A stretch of DNA of 64,000 nucleotides from assembly GCF_003054555.1 (NCBI RefSeq), contig NZ_CP026304.1, positions 806,001 through 870,000 of the forward strand, written 5' to 3'. The position numbers and the translations under genes were made by a program. The DNA comes from Streptomyces lunaelactis (lineage in GTDB: Bacteria > Actinomycetota > Actinomycetes > Streptomycetales > Streptomycetaceae). This document shows positions 9,208 through 20,068 of the stretch, in pieces (position 1 is the stretch's first letter; every line of letters begins with the position of its first letter). Below the pieces are notes generated by a model, which searched no databases, was not told the origin of the DNA, and was given only the letters and a program-made list of their open reading frames with translations.

Positions 9208-10710
9208 TCAGCGATATTCACCGGCCACGCTCCCCGGCCGGCCGGCTCCCGGCTCGTATCTACGCAGCTCATGAGCGGTCCGCAGCAACGCGCGCAGCTC
9301 GGCCAGCCCACCGGTCACAGCACCGGCAGCACGCGCCTGCACCAGCACATTGCCGAACGCCGCCGCCTCCGCAGGTCCCGCGACGACCGGCAGGCCGGTG
9401 GCGTCGGCCGTCAGCCGGCACAGCAGCGGATTGTGTGCTCCCCCACCGACGATGTGCACGGTGGAGACCGTCCGTCCGGAGAGCCGCTGGGCATCTTCGA
9501 CCGCCTTGGCGTGAGCCAGCGCGAGCGAGTCCAGCACACAGCGGGTGGTCTCGGCCTCGGTACGGGGAGCGGGCTGCCCCGTACGCACACAGGCCTCAGC
9601 GATACGACGCGGCATGTCGCCGGGAGCGAGGAACGCGGGATCAGCCGCGTCGACGACCGAACGCCGCGGCCGTACCGAGGCGGCTCTGTCGAGCAGAGCC
9701 GCGAGATCCTGGGGGCGGCCTTCCGCCTCCCAGCTGCGCAGGCACTCCTGGAGCAGCCACAGCCCCATGATGTTGCGCAGATAGCGGACGGTGCCGTCGA
9801 CCCCCAGTTCGTTGGTGAAGTTGGCGCGTCGGCTCTCCTCCCCGAGGATCGGGGCGGCCAGTTCGAGACCGGCGAGTGACCAGGTGCCGGTGGCGATGTA
9901 CGCGAAGCCCTCGCCCTCGGCCGGTACGCCGACGACTGCCGACGCGGTGTCGTGCGAGCCGACCGCGATCACCGGGACCGGCCCCGTCAGTCCGGTCTCG
10001 GCCAGCACATCGGGCCGGAGCGTGCCGGCCGGGTCGCCGGGGCGGCGCAGCGGCGGGAAGAGGGAGAGGTCGATCCCCAGCCGTTCGGCGACGGCGAAGG
10101 ACCAGTCACGGGTCCGGGGATCGATGAGCTGGGTCGTGGAGGCATTGGTCAGCTCGGTCCCGGCCCGTCCGGTCAGCCAGTAGGCGATGAGATCGGGAAT
10201 CATCAACAGGCTTCGGGCTGCGGCCAGTTGGGGGCCGTCCCGATCGGCGAGAAGCTGGTAGAGCGTGTTGAAGGGCAGATACTGCAGCCCGGTCGCCGCG
10301 TACAGCTCGTCCGGCGGCATGACGGCGGCGACCTTCTCCGCCACCCCTCGGGTCCGCTCGTCCCGGTAGTGCACGGGATTGCCGAGGAGTTCACCGGCGG
10401 AGTCCAGCAGTCCGTAGTCGACAGCCCAGCTGTCGATGCCGACCCCCGCGAGCCGCCCGCCCGCCGCGACGCCTGCGGCACGCAGCCCGTCGAGTACGCC
10501 CCGGTAGAGGGCGAGGATGTCCCAGCGCAGGGTGGAACCGGTCCGGACCGGGCGGTTGGGGAAGCGGTGGACCTCGGTCAGCTCCAGTACGCCGGGGCCG
10601 ACGCGGCCCAGCATCACGCGCCCGCTGGACGCGCCGAGGTCGACGGCGGCGAAGTAGAGCGGCTCGGTGGCGGGCACGTACACCTCAGCGGAGGAAGGCT
10701 GCCGCGACAC
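9208..10710 (-). CDS. rhaB: Rhamnulokinase
   Basis: FGGY-family sugar kinase that phosphorylates L-rhamnulose to L-rhamnulose-1-phosphate in the cytoplasm. Visible motifs: N-terminal AVDLGASSGRVMLG (phosphate-binding loop), GVGIDSWAVDYGLLD, the hinge region VIAVGSHDTASAVVGVP, and the C-terminal nucleotide-binding IVGGGAHNPLLCRLTADATG. The GTG at 10710 overlaps the end of the aldolase/dehydrogenase gene by 26 bp. A GTG at 10683 is an alternative start. It is the last gene of a leftward isomerase-aldolase-kinase operon. Its 3' end shares a 40-bp near-identical stretch with a remnant at 23388-23427. Confidence 0.95.
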   Translation of the reverse strand: MSRQPSSAEVYVPATEPLYFAAVDLGASSGRVMLGRVGPGVLELTEVHRFPNRPVRTGSTLRWDILALYRGVLDGLRAAGVAAGGRLAGVGIDSWAVDYGLLDSAGELLGNPVHYRDERTRGVAEKVAAVMPPDELYAATGLQYLPFNTLYQLLADRDGPQLAAARSLLMIPDLIAYWLTGRAGTELTNASTTQLIDPRTRDWSFAVAERLGIDLSLFPPLRRPGDPAGTLRPDVLAETGLTGPVPVIAVGSHDTASAVVGVPAEGEGFAYIATGTWSLAGLELAAPILGEESRRANFTNELGVDGTVRYLRNIMGLWLLQECLRSWEAEGRPQDLAALLDRAASVRPRRSVVDAADPAFLAPGDMPRRIAEACVRTGQPAPRTEAETTRCVLDSLALAHAKAVEDAQRLSGRTVSTVHIVGGGAHNPLLCRLTADATGLPVVAGPAEAAAFGNVLVQARAAGAVTGGLAELRALLRTAHELRRYEPGAGRPGSVAGEYR

Positions 10711-12724
10711 CGGCGTCCACCGGAATGTGCAGCCCGGTGGTGTGCGAGAGATCGCCGCCGGTCAGCGCGAAGACGGCGTTGGCGACATGCTCGGGGAGCA
10801 CCTCGCGCTTGAGGAGGGTGCGCTGGGCGTAGAACTCGCCGAGCCGCTCCTCCTCGACGCCGTACACGGCGGCCCGCTGGGCGCCCCAGCCGCCCGCGAA
10901 GATGCCCGAGCCGCGTACGACACCGTCCGGGTTCACACCGTTGACACGGATTCCGTGCTCACCCAACTCGGCTGCCAGCAGCCGCACTTGATGGGCCTGG
11001 TCGGCCTTGGTGGCTCCGTACGCGATGTTGTTGGGGCCGGCGAAGACACCGTTCTTGGAGGCGATGTAGACGATGTCGCCCCCCAGCCCCTGGGCGGTCA
11101 TGGTGCGCGCTGCCTCGCGCGAGACCAGGAAGGAGCCGCGCGCCATGATGTCGTGCTGCAGGTCCCAGTCCTGCGCCGAGGTTTCGAGCAGCGGCTTGGA
11201 GATGGAGATCCCGGCGTTGTTCACCACCAGGTCCACGCCGCCGAAGGCGAGTTGGGCGGCGGCGAACGCGTCCGCGATCTGCTGCTCGCTCGTCACATCC
11301 ACGGTTACGGCGACCGCGCGGTCGGGTCCCCCGAGCTCGTCGGCGACGACCGCCGCGCTCTGCGCGGAGCGGTCGGCGACCACGACGCAGGCACCCTCGG
11401 CGACCAGCCGGTGCGCGATGGCCCGGCCGATACCGGAGCCCGCGCCCGTGACGAGCGCGACGCGCGTCGCGAGCGCCTTGGGCTTCGGCATCCGACGGAG
11501 TTTGGCCTCCTCCAACTCCCAGTACTCGATGCGGAACTTCTCGGACTCCTCGATCGGCGCGTACGAGGAGACGGCCTCGGAGCCACGCATCACGTTGATC
11601 GCGTTGACGTAGAACTCCCCCGCGACCCGCGCGGTCTGCTTGTCCTTGCCGAAGGAGAACATGCCGACGCCGGGCACCAGGACTATCGCCGGGTCGGCGC
11701 CGCGCATGGCCGGGGAGTGGGCATCGGCATGCCTCTCGTAGTACGCGCCGTACTCCTCCCGATAGGAGGTGTGCAGCTCCTTCAGGCGGGCGATCGCCTC
11801 GGCCGTCCCGGCGCCCGCCGGCAGGTCGAGCACCAGCGGCCGGATCTTCGTACGCAGGAAGTGGTCGGGACACGAGGTGCCGAGCGCCGCCAGCCGCGGA
11901 TGCCCGGCCCGGGAAAGGAAGTCCAGGACCTCGTCGGAATCGGTGAAGTGGCCCACCTGCGGCCGGTCGGTGGAGGCGAGGCCCCTGATCGCCGGCGCGA
12001 GTGCGGCGGCGCGGGCGAGCCTCTCGGCGTCCGGCAGCGGCTCGTACCCGTCGAGGACCGGGCCGAAGGGCTCGGGCCTGCCGCGCTCGGCCAGGAACGC
12101 CTCGGCGGTGCGGATGATGTGCAGTGAGTTGCGCTCGCACTCCTCGGAGGTCGCGCCCCATGCGGTGATGCCGTGGCCGCCCAGCACACAGCCGAGCGCC
12201 TCGGGATGGGCCTTCTTCACGGCGGCGATGTCCAGCCCCAGCTGGAAGCCGGGCCGCCGCCACGGCACCCACACCACCCGGTCGCCGAAGCACTCCTTGG
12301 TGAGGGCCTGGCCGTCGGCCGCGCAGGCGAGCGCGATGCCGGAGTCGGGGTGGAGATGGTCGACGTGCGCGGCGTCGACGAGGCCGTGCATCGCGGTGTC
12401 GATGGAGGGCGCGGCCCCGCCCTTGCCGTGCAGGCAGTAGTCGAATGCGGCGATCATCTCGTCCTCACGCTCAACGCCCGGGTAGACGGCCGCGAGCGCG
12501 CGCAGCCGGTCCAGTCGCAGGGCGGCGAGACCGCCGGCGTCAAGCGTGCCGAGGTCGCCGCCGGAGCCCTTGACCCACATCAGCTCGACGTCCGTGCCGG
12601 TGACCGGGTCGGTGGCGGTGCCCTTGGCCGAGGTATTGCCCCCGGCGTAGTTGGTGTTGCGCGGGTCGGCGCCGAGCCGGTGCGAGCGCTCCAGCAGCGC
12701 CTCCGCCGTCGGGTGTTCCGCCAT
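10685..12724 (-). CDS. rhaD: Bifunctional rhamnulose-1-phosphate aldolase / short-chain dehydrogenase
   Basis: Fusion enzyme that would cleave rhamnulose-1-phosphate to dihydroxyacetone phosphate and L-lactaldehyde and oxidise the lactaldehyde. The N-terminal class II aldolase domain (about 1-390) has the metal-site stretch HVDHLHPDSGIALAC and LGGHGITAWG. The C-terminal SDR (about 415-679) has VTGAGSGIGRAIA (NAD-binding TGxxxGxG) and YGATKADQ (catalytic YxxxK). The ATG at 12724 has GGGGAG upstream and leaves a 5-bp gap to the isomerase stop. The alternative start at 12742 would overlap it. It is the middle gene of the rhaI-rhaD-rhaB operon, downstream of the operator at 13931. Confidence 0.95.
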   Translation of the reverse strand: MAEHPTAEALLERSHRLGADPRNTNYAGGNTSAKGTATDPVTGTDVELMWVKGSGGDLGTLDAGGLAALRLDRLRALAAVYPGVEREDEMIAAFDYCLHGKGGAAPSIDTAMHGLVDAAHVDHLHPDSGIALACAADGQALTKECFGDRVVWVPWRRPGFQLGLDIAAVKKAHPEALGCVLGGHGITAWGATSEECERNSLHIIRTAEAFLAERGRPEPFGPVLDGYEPLPDAERLARAAALAPAIRGLASTDRPQVGHFTDSDEVLDFLSRAGHPRLAALGTSCPDHFLRTKIRPLVLDLPAGAGTAEAIARLKELHTSYREEYGAYYERHADAHSPAMRGADPAIVLVPGVGMFSFGKDKQTARVAGEFYVNAINVMRGSEAVSSYAPIEESEKFRIEYWELEEAKLRRMPKPKALATRVALVTGAGSGIGRAIAHRLVAEGACVVVADRSAQSAAVVADELGGPDRAVAVTVDVTSEQQIADAFAAAQLAFGGVDLVVNNAGISISKPLLETSAQDWDLQHDIMARGSFLVSREAARTMTAQGLGGDIVYIASKNGVFAGPNNIAYGATKADQAHQVRLLAAELGEHGIRVNGVNPDGVVRGSGIFAGGWGAQRAAVYGVEEERLGEFYAQRTLLKREVLPEHVANAVFALTGGDLSHTTGLHIPVDAGVAAAFLR

Positions 12725-12729
12725 GCCGT

Positions 12730-13899
12730 TCACGCTCCCCATCCGGCCTGGGTGCCGCCCACGCGCTCGTCGATGATCTTCTGGCCCCAGCCTGACCTGT
12801 GGTACGCGGCGACCGGGTCGGGATCGATTCCGAGCTCCTCGCGCACCTCACCGAGCAGGGGGCGTACGTCGGTGTTGTACGCGTCCATCAGAACGGCGTT
12901 GGCCGCGAGGACATCGCCGGTCTGTTGAGCCGCCGACAGCGCGGCACGGTCGACGAGCAGCGCCTTGGCCGTGGCCTCCTGGACATTCATCACGGAGCGG
13001 ATGATCGCCGGGATCTTCGCCTCGATGTTGTGGCACTGGTCGAGCATGAAGGCGACGCCGGGCGTGAGGCCGCCGCCGCGGATCACCTCGTACATGATCC
13101 GGAACAGCTGGAAGGGATCGGCGGCACCGGCCATGAGGTCGTCGTCCGCGTAGAAGCGGGAGTTGAAGTCGAAGCCGCCGAGCTTCCCCTCGCGCAGCAG
13201 GAGCGCCACGATGAACTCGATGTTGGTGCCGGGCGCGTGATGGCCCGTGTCCACCACGACCTGGGCCTTCTCGCCCAGCCTGAGGCAGTGCGCGTAGGCC
13301 GTGCCCCAGTCCGGTACGTCCATGGTGTAGAAGGCGGGCTCGAAGAGCTTGTACTCCACGAGCATCCGCTGGTCGTCCCCGAGCCGTTCGTACACCGCCG
13401 CGAGCGCGTCGCAGAGCCGGTCCTGGCGTGCGCGGATGTCGTCCTGGCCGGGGTAGTTGGTGCCGTCCGAGAACCACAGTTTGAGATCGCGCGAGCCGGT
13501 GGCGTCCATGATGTCGACGCACTCCAGCAGATGGTCCAGGGCCTTGCGGCGGACCCGGGCCTCGGGATGACACACGCTGCCGAGCCTGTAGTCGTCGTCC
13601 TGGAACACATTGGCGTTGATCGCGCCGAGGCGCAGTCCGCGCTCCCCGGCGTATGCCGCCAGGGCCGCGTAGTCGTCGGTCCTGTCCCAGGGAATGTGCA
13701 GGGCGACAGTGGGAGCCGCTCCGGTGTGGCGGTGCACCTGGGCAGCGTCGTCCAGTTTCTCCTGCGGGGTGCGGGGAACGCCGCGCTGGGCGAAGACCTT
13801 GAACCGGGTGCCCGAGTTCGCGTACGCCCAGGAGGCCGTCTCGACGGCCTGGGCCCTGAGGTCGGCCTTGACAGCCTGGACGTTGGTTCCGCTCAGCAT
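12730..13899 (-). CDS. rhaI: L-rhamnose isomerase
   Basis: Interconverts L-rhamnose and L-rhamnulose, the first catabolic step. It is a TIM-barrel isomerase of the Pseudomonas stutzeri/rhizobial RhaI type rather than E. coli RhaA. The metal-binding region is recognisable as LKLWFSDGTNYPGQDDIRAR, MLVEYKLFEPAFY, VVVDTGHHAPGTNIEF and LGGFDFNSRFYADDDLMAG. I prefer the ATG at 13899, with GGGAG 8 bp upstream, over the GTG at 13908. It is the first gene of the leftward operon, 31 bp downstream of a perfect TGAATCGATTCA palindrome. Confidence 0.95.
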   Translation of the reverse strand: MLSGTNVQAVKADLRAQAVETASWAYANSGTRFKVFAQRGVPRTPQEKLDDAAQVHRHTGAAPTVALHIPWDRTDDYAALAAYAGERGLRLGAINANVFQDDDYRLGSVCHPEARVRRKALDHLLECVDIMDATGSRDLKLWFSDGTNYPGQDDIRARQDRLCDALAAVYERLGDDQRMLVEYKLFEPAFYTMDVPDWGTAYAHCLRLGEKAQVVVDTGHHAPGTNIEFIVALLLREGKLGGFDFNSRFYADDDLMAGAADPFQLFRIMYEVIRGGGLTPGVAFMLDQCHNIEAKIPAIIRSVMNVQEATAKALLVDRAALSAAQQTGDVLAANAVLMDAYNTDVRPLLGEVREELGIDPDPVAAYHRSGWGQKIIDERVGGTQAGWGA

Positions 13900-13930
13900 G
13901 GTCAGCACTCCCGTACGGCAGGCACGGCCG

Positions 13931-13942
13931 TGAATCGATTCA
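13931..13942. promoter_or_regulatory. Predicted rhamnose-regulon operator upstream of rhaI
   Basis: Perfect 12-bp palindrome TGAATCGATTCA, 31 bp before the rhaI start. Near-identical sites occur before the ABC importer (14096-14107) and the rhamnosidase gene (20015-20026). The shared form is TGAAWCSWTTCA. Spacing and symmetry fit a LacI-family dimer, and the only such regulator nearby is encoded at 18896. Binding is inferred, not shown. Confidence 0.75.
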
Positions 13943-14081
13943 TCACAGGGAAGCTAGAGAGCCCGCAGAGGGGTGTCAAGGGGTCAAGTAACGGAATTCC
14001 CAGCAGGTTTGGCGCCCCGGCGACATGGCAGAACTCGGGAGCGCAGACCCATTGACGGCGCCCGGTCGGCGCGTCTAGCTT

Positions 14082-14110
14082 CCGTGAAACTCAACTGAAA
14101 CCTTTCACGG
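14082..14110. promoter_or_regulatory. Predicted rhamnose-regulon operator upstream of the ABC importer
   Basis: Contains TGAAACCTTTCA (14096-14107, arms TGAAA/TTTCA). It is nested in a larger inverted repeat with arms CCGTGAAA (14082-14089) and TTTCACGG (14103-14110). It lies 45 bp before the importer ATPase start and matches the sites at 13931 and 20015. It probably controls the rightward transcript. Confidence 0.65.
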
Positions 14111-14151
14111 CGTCAGAGGCCGTCGGCCCCACAGACGCTGAGGAGTCCCCC

Positions 14152-15701
<1,550 letters not shown>

Positions 15702-15705
<4 letters not shown>

Positions 15706-16739
15706 CCACCGCGCTCGAGAAGCCGCCCACCGCGCAGGCGCAGCGCAGCCCCTCGGCCCGGTCACTCGCCGACACCGTGTTCCGGGCCCGGGAGCTCAGT
15801 ATCGGCGGTGCGCTCCTCCTGCTGATCATCGCCACCTGGATCTCCAACCCCTCCTTCCTGGACGACCAGGGCGTCAAGGATCTGCTCCTCAACTCCTCGA
15901 TCCTGGTGCTCCTCGCCGTCGGCCAGTCCGTCGTCGTCGTGACCCGCAACATCGACCTGTCGGTCGGCTCCGTCGTGGGTCTCACCGCCTTCGCCTGCGG
16001 CCACTTCGCCTCCGGAACGGACCACAGCGCCGTCACCGTGCTGCTGCTGGGAACCGGACTCGGCCTGGTGTGCGGGCTGGTCAGCGGCGCACTGGTCAGC
16101 TTCGGCCGCGTCCCGGCCCTCGTCGTCACCCTCGGCATGCTGTACGTCATCCAAGGAATCGACCACGCCTGGGCGCACGGCCGGCAGATCAACGCCGCCA
16201 ACGTTCCCGACGGGGTGCTCTCGCTGGGCAGCGGCTCGGTCCTGGGCGTCCCCTGTCTGCCACTGATCTCCGCCGTCGTCCTCGCCGGCACGGCCTACTT
16301 CCTCCGTACCTACCGCAGCGGCCGGGAGCTCTACGCCATCGGCTCCAGTCCGGAGGCGGCCCGGCTCGCCGGTATCCCGATCCGCCGCCGCGTCCTGGCC
16401 GCGTACGCCTTCTCCGGAGCGGTCGCCGGCTTCGCGGGCGCTCTCTGGCTCGCCCGCTTCGGCACGGTGGTCGCCGACGCCGCCAACGGCTGGGAACTCA
16501 CCGTCGTCAGTGCTGTCGTGGTCGGGGGCGTCGCCATCACCGGCGGCACCGGCTCCGTCTGGGGCGCGGCGCTCGGCGCGCTGCTGCTCACCACGATCGG
16601 CAGCGCCCTGGTCGTCCTGAAGGTGGACTCGTTCTGGCAGCAGGCCATCACCGGCGTGCTGCTGCTCCTGGCCATCACCACCGACCGCGTCGTCCAGGTG
16701 CGCACCACCAGCGCCCTGAGGAAGAAGAGCCGGCGATGA
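15702..16739 (+). CDS. rhaP: Rhamnose ABC importer, permease 1
   Basis: Polytopic membrane permease of the CUT2 class, 345 aa with about nine or ten hydrophobic segments. It carries the family stretch [22 protein letters not shown] and the cytoplasmic-loop sequence [15 protein letters not shown] that contacts the ATPase. It overlaps the genes on both sides by 4 bp, indicating translational coupling within the importer operon. Confidence 0.9.
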
Positions 16740-17725
16740 GCGCCCTCACGAAGTACCTCCGCTGGGACACGGCCGTGGGAATCCTGCTGATCGCGGTCTT
16801 CCTCGCCGGAACCGGCACCACCGAAGGCTTCTCCGACACCGCGAACCTCTCCGCGGCACTCGACGACACGGCGGAAATCGCCCTGATCGCACTGCCGATG
16901 ACCCTGCTCGTCGTCGCGGGACAGGTCGACCTGTCCGTTGCCTCGATGCTCGGCCTGTCCAGCGCGCTGGCCGGGTCGCTGTGGGACGCGGGCTGGACCT
17001 TCGAACTCATCGTGCCGGTCTGCCTGTTGGCCGGTGCCCTCGGCGGGCTGCTCAACGGCTGGCTCGTCACCCGGATCGGGCTGCCCTCGCTCGCCGTCAC
17101 CATCGGCACCCTCACCCTCTACCGGGGCCTGGCCTCCGTCGCCCTGGGCGACAAGGCGGTCGCCGACTTCCCCGAGGCGTACGCGAAGTGGGCGAGGTAC
17201 ACGGAGACGGTCCCCGGCACGTTCGTCCCGTACCCTGTCGCGCTGTTCGCCGTGCTGGCGGTCGTCGCCGCCGTCGTCCTGCACTGCACCGGCTTCGGGC
17301 GTTCCCTGTTCGCCATCGGCGCGCAGGAGGAGGCCGCCCACTTCGCGGGCATCCGGGTCAAGCGGATCAAGCTGGCCCTCTTCATGGTCTCCGGCCTGGT
17401 CGCCTCGTTCGCCGGGATCGTCTACACACTGCGCTACGGAAGCGCCCGCGCCGACAACGGCGTCGGCCTCGAACTGGTCGTCATCGCCTCGGTCCTGCTC
17501 GGCGGCATCGACTTCGACGGAGGCAGAGGCACCCTCGGCGGCGCGGTCGCCGGTGTGCTGCTGATCGGCCTCCTCAACAACCTGCTCACCCTCAACGATG
17601 TGTCCAACGAGATCCAGGTCATCGTCACCGGACTGCTGCTCGTCGCGTCCGTACTCACCCCGAGGGTCATCGCCACGCTCGGCGAACGCCGCCACCGGCA
17701 CGCGGCCGCGGCACCGGCGAAATGA
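16736..17725 (+). CDS. rhaQ: Rhamnose ABC importer, permease 2
   Basis: Second CUT2 permease, 329 aa, forming the membrane channel with permease 1. The frame is open far upstream, but the ATG at 16736 overlaps the previous stop (ATGA). The protein start [23 protein letters not shown] fits the family. Motifs: VVAGQVDLSVASMLGLSSALAG and FAIGAQEEAAHFAGIRVKRIK (coupling loop). The gene ends 38 bp before the binding-protein gene. Confidence 0.9.
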   Translation: MSALTKYLRWDTAVGILLIAVFLAGTGTTEGFSDTANLSAALDDTAEIALIALPMTLLVVAGQVDLSVASMLGLSSALAGSLWDAGWTFELIVPVCLLAGALGGLLNGWLVTRIGLPSLAVTIGTLTLYRGLASVALGDKAVADFPEAYAKWARYTETVPGTFVPYPVALFAVLAVVAAVVLHCTGFGRSLFAIGAQEEAAHFAGIRVKRIKLALFMVSGLVASFAGIVYTLRYGSARADNGVGLELVVIASVLLGGIDFDGGRGTLGGAVAGVLLIGLLNNLLTLNDVSNEIQVIVTGLLLVASVLTPRVIATLGERRHRHAAAAPAK

Positions 17726-17763
17726 CCCCGTGCCACCCTCCGGTCCTCCGAAAGGCATCCGCC

Positions 17764-18843
17764 ATGCGTCTCCACTCCCGCGCCCGCATCGTCCCGGCCG
17801 CGGCCGCCGTCTGCGCCCTCGCCGTCGTACTCGCCGGCTGCTCGGGCACCACCAAGAACGACACGGCCGAAGCCACCACGCCGGGCGCTTCCGACGCCAA
17901 GGCCGATCCCAGTGCCCCGATCAAGAAGGGGCTGAAGATCGCGTTCCTTCCGAAGCAGATCAACAACCCCTACTTCACGATCCTCGACGGCTCCGGGATC
18001 GCGGCGGCCAAGGAACTGGGGGCCAGCGCCAAGGAAGTCGGCTCGTCCGACGCCAAGGCGTCCTCGCAGGTCTCGTACATCAACACCCTCGTCCAGCAGC
18101 GCCAGGACGCCATCCTGATCGCCGCCAACGACCCCAACGCGGTCTGCGGCGCGCTCAAGACGGCCAGACAGCAGAAGATCAAGATCGTCACATACGACTC
18201 GGACACCGGCAAGGACTGCCGCGACCTCTTCCTGAACCAGACGAGTTCGGAGCAGATCGGCCGCAGCCAGATCCAGAACATCGCCGAGCAGCTGGGCAAC
18301 AAGGGTGAGATCGCGGTCCTGTCGGCCACTTCGAACGCGACCAATCAGAACACCTGGATCGAGTTCATGAAGGACGAGCTGAAGAAGCCCGCGTACAAGG
18401 ACATGAAGCTGGTGAAGGTCGCGTACGGGGACGACGACGATCAGAAGTCCTTCCAGGAGACGCAGGGTCTGCTCAAGGCCTACCCCAACCTGAAGGGCAT
18501 CATCTCGCCCACCACCGTCGGCATCGCGGCCGCCGCCCGCTACATCGGCGGCTCGTCGTACAAGGGAAAGGTCGTGCTCAACGGCCTGGGCACGCCCAAC
18601 CAGATGCGCAAGTTCGTGAAGGACGGCACGGTCGAGCAGTTCTCCCTGTGGGACCCGAAGAAGCTGGGCCGCCTCGGCGCGTACGCCGCCGCCTCGCTCG
18701 CCTCCGGCCGGATCACCGGTGCGGAGGGGGAGAAGTTCACGGCCGGTGACCTCGGTGAGTACACCATCGGCAAGGACGGGGAGGTCATCCTCGGCCCGCC
18801 GACGGTCTTCGACAGGGGCAACATCGACGACTTCGACTTCTGA
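17764..18843 (+). CDS. rhaS: Rhamnose ABC importer, lipoprotein substrate-binding protein
   Basis: Extracytoplasmic sugar-binding lipoprotein. The ATG at 17764 gives a signal peptide ending in the lipobox LAGC (Cys about 23). A periplasmic-binding-protein type 1 fold follows (KIAFLPKQINNPYFTILDGSG; DAILIAANDPNAVCGALKTA; ISPTTVGIAAAARYI), characteristic of the RhaS family. 359 aa is typical. It is the last transport gene, 52 bp before the LacI-family regulator gene, so regulator and importer may be co-transcribed. Confidence 0.92.
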   Translation: MRLHSRARIVPAAAAVCALAVVLAGCSGTTKNDTAEATTPGASDAKADPSAPIKKGLKIAFLPKQINNPYFTILDGSGIAAAKELGASAKEVGSSDAKASSQVSYINTLVQQRQDAILIAANDPNAVCGALKTARQQKIKIVTYDSDTGKDCRDLFLNQTSSEQIGRSQIQNIAEQLGNKGEIAVLSATSNATNQNTWIEFMKDELKKPAYKDMKLVKVAYGDDDDQKSFQETQGLLKAYPNLKGIISPTTVGIAAAARYIGGSSYKGKVVLNGLGTPNQMRKFVKDGTVEQFSLWDPKKLGRLGAYAAASLASGRITGAEGEKFTAGDLGEYTIGKDGEVILGPPTVFDRGNIDDFDF

Positions 18844-18895
18844 TGGTCGGCGGTAGGGTGCTGACCTGGGTGGAGCTGGTGGAGGTCACGGCCTG

Positions 18896-19930
18896 ATGGC
18901 GCAGTTGGTGGGTATCAAGGATGTCGCCCGCGAGGCCGGCGTGTCGGTCGGCACGGTCTCGAACGTCATCAACCGGCCCGAGTCGGTCGCCGAGGCGACC
19001 CGGTCGCGCGTCCTGTCCACCATCGACCGGCTGGGCTATGTACGCAGCGAGTCCGCGCGCCAGTTGCGGGCGGGCCACAGCCGCATCATCGCGCTGCTCG
19101 TCCTCGACATGGCCAACCCCTTCTTCGTGGATGTCGCGTCCGGCGCCGAGCGCGTGGCCCGCGAGGCAGGGCTCGGTGTGATGCTCTGCAACAGCGCGCA
19201 GAGCAGCGACGAGGAGGCCGAGTACCTGGGGCTGTTCAGCGAGCAGCGGGTGCGCGGAGTGCTCGTCACCCCGGCCGATACCACCGGCCGCAATCTGGAG
19301 GCCTTCCGGCGTCAGGACATTCCCTTCGTCCTGGTGGACCGGGTCGTGCCGAGCGGAGAGGCCTGTTCGGTGTCGGTCGACGACGTGGTCGGGGGCTCGC
19401 TCGCGGGACGCCATCTGCTGGACCAGGGCCATGACCGGATCGTGTACGTCAGCGGCCCGATGCAGCTCGCGCAGTGCCAGGACCGGCGTACGGGTGTCCT
19501 CCAGGCTCTCGGCGAGGCGGGGTTGCCGGAGGACCGGCTGCGGGTGCTGGAGGAGAAACGACTCGACGTGGCCGCCGGCCGGGACGCCGGTGCCCGGCTG
19601 CTGGGTATGTCGCCCCGCCCCACAGCGGTGTTCTGCGCCAACGACCTGCTGGCCCTGGGCGTCCTCCAGGCGCTGTTCGCGGCAGGGGTGAGCGTTCCTG
19701 ACGAGATCGCCCTCGTCGGGTACGACGACATCGAGTTCGCCTCCGCCGCCGCCGTGCCGCTCACCTCCGTACGCCAGCCGGCCGCCCGGATGGGACGGCT
19801 TGCGGCCGAGCTGCTGATCGAGGAGACGGGCGAGAATGCGGCGGGCCACCGCCATCAGCGGATCGTCCTCCAGCCCGAGCTGGTCGTGAGGGGATCCTCC
19901 TTCGCCAAGTCCGCACGAAAGATCCGCTGA
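18896..19930 (+). CDS. LacI-family transcriptional regulator, predicted rhamnose repressor
   Basis: 344 aa. An N-terminal LacI helix-turn-helix (IKDVAREAGVSVGTVSNVINRPE, residues about 6-28) with hinge helix is followed by a periplasmic-binding-like effector domain (FFVDVASGAERVAREAGLGVML; VNSV-type dimer core; PTAVFCANDLLALGVLQAL; VPDEIALVGYDDIEFA). It sits between importer and rhamnosidase. The three TGAAWCSWTTCA palindromes in the locus are suitable targets. There is no copy directly before its own start, so it is probably read through from the importer promoter. The effector is likely L-rhamnose or a pathway intermediate (inference). Confidence 0.9.
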   Translation: MAQLVGIKDVAREAGVSVGTVSNVINRPESVAEATRSRVLSTIDRLGYVRSESARQLRAGHSRIIALLVLDMANPFFVDVASGAERVAREAGLGVMLCNSAQSSDEEAEYLGLFSEQRVRGVLVTPADTTGRNLEAFRRQDIPFVLVDRVVPSGEACSVSVDDVVGGSLAGRHLLDQGHDRIVYVSGPMQLAQCQDRRTGVLQALGEAGLPEDRLRVLEEKRLDVAAGRDAGARLLGMSPRPTAVFCANDLLALGVLQALFAAGVSVPDEIALVGYDDIEFASAAAVPLTSVRQPAARMGRLAAELLIEETGENAAGHRHQRIVLQPELVVRGSSFAKSARKIR

Positions 19931-20014
19931 GCCGGGACGGCGAGGGATCAACTCCCGCCCCCTGCACACCTCTTGAAGCTCCCGTCGCCACGCACCTAAA
20001 CTTTGCACATGGAA

Positions 20015-20026
20015 TGAATCGTTTCA
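20015..20026. promoter_or_regulatory. Predicted rhamnose-regulon operator upstream of the rhamnosidase
   Basis: TGAATCGTTTCA, 42 bp before the alpha-L-rhamnosidase start. It matches the perfect palindrome at 13931 at 11 of 12 positions. A TTTGCACATGGAATGA promoter-like stretch lies beside it. It suggests that extracellular rhamnose release is controlled together with uptake. Confidence 0.7.
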
Positions 20027-20068
20027 ATCACCGCACCCCGCACTCCCCAACCACAGAGAGCGACGGTC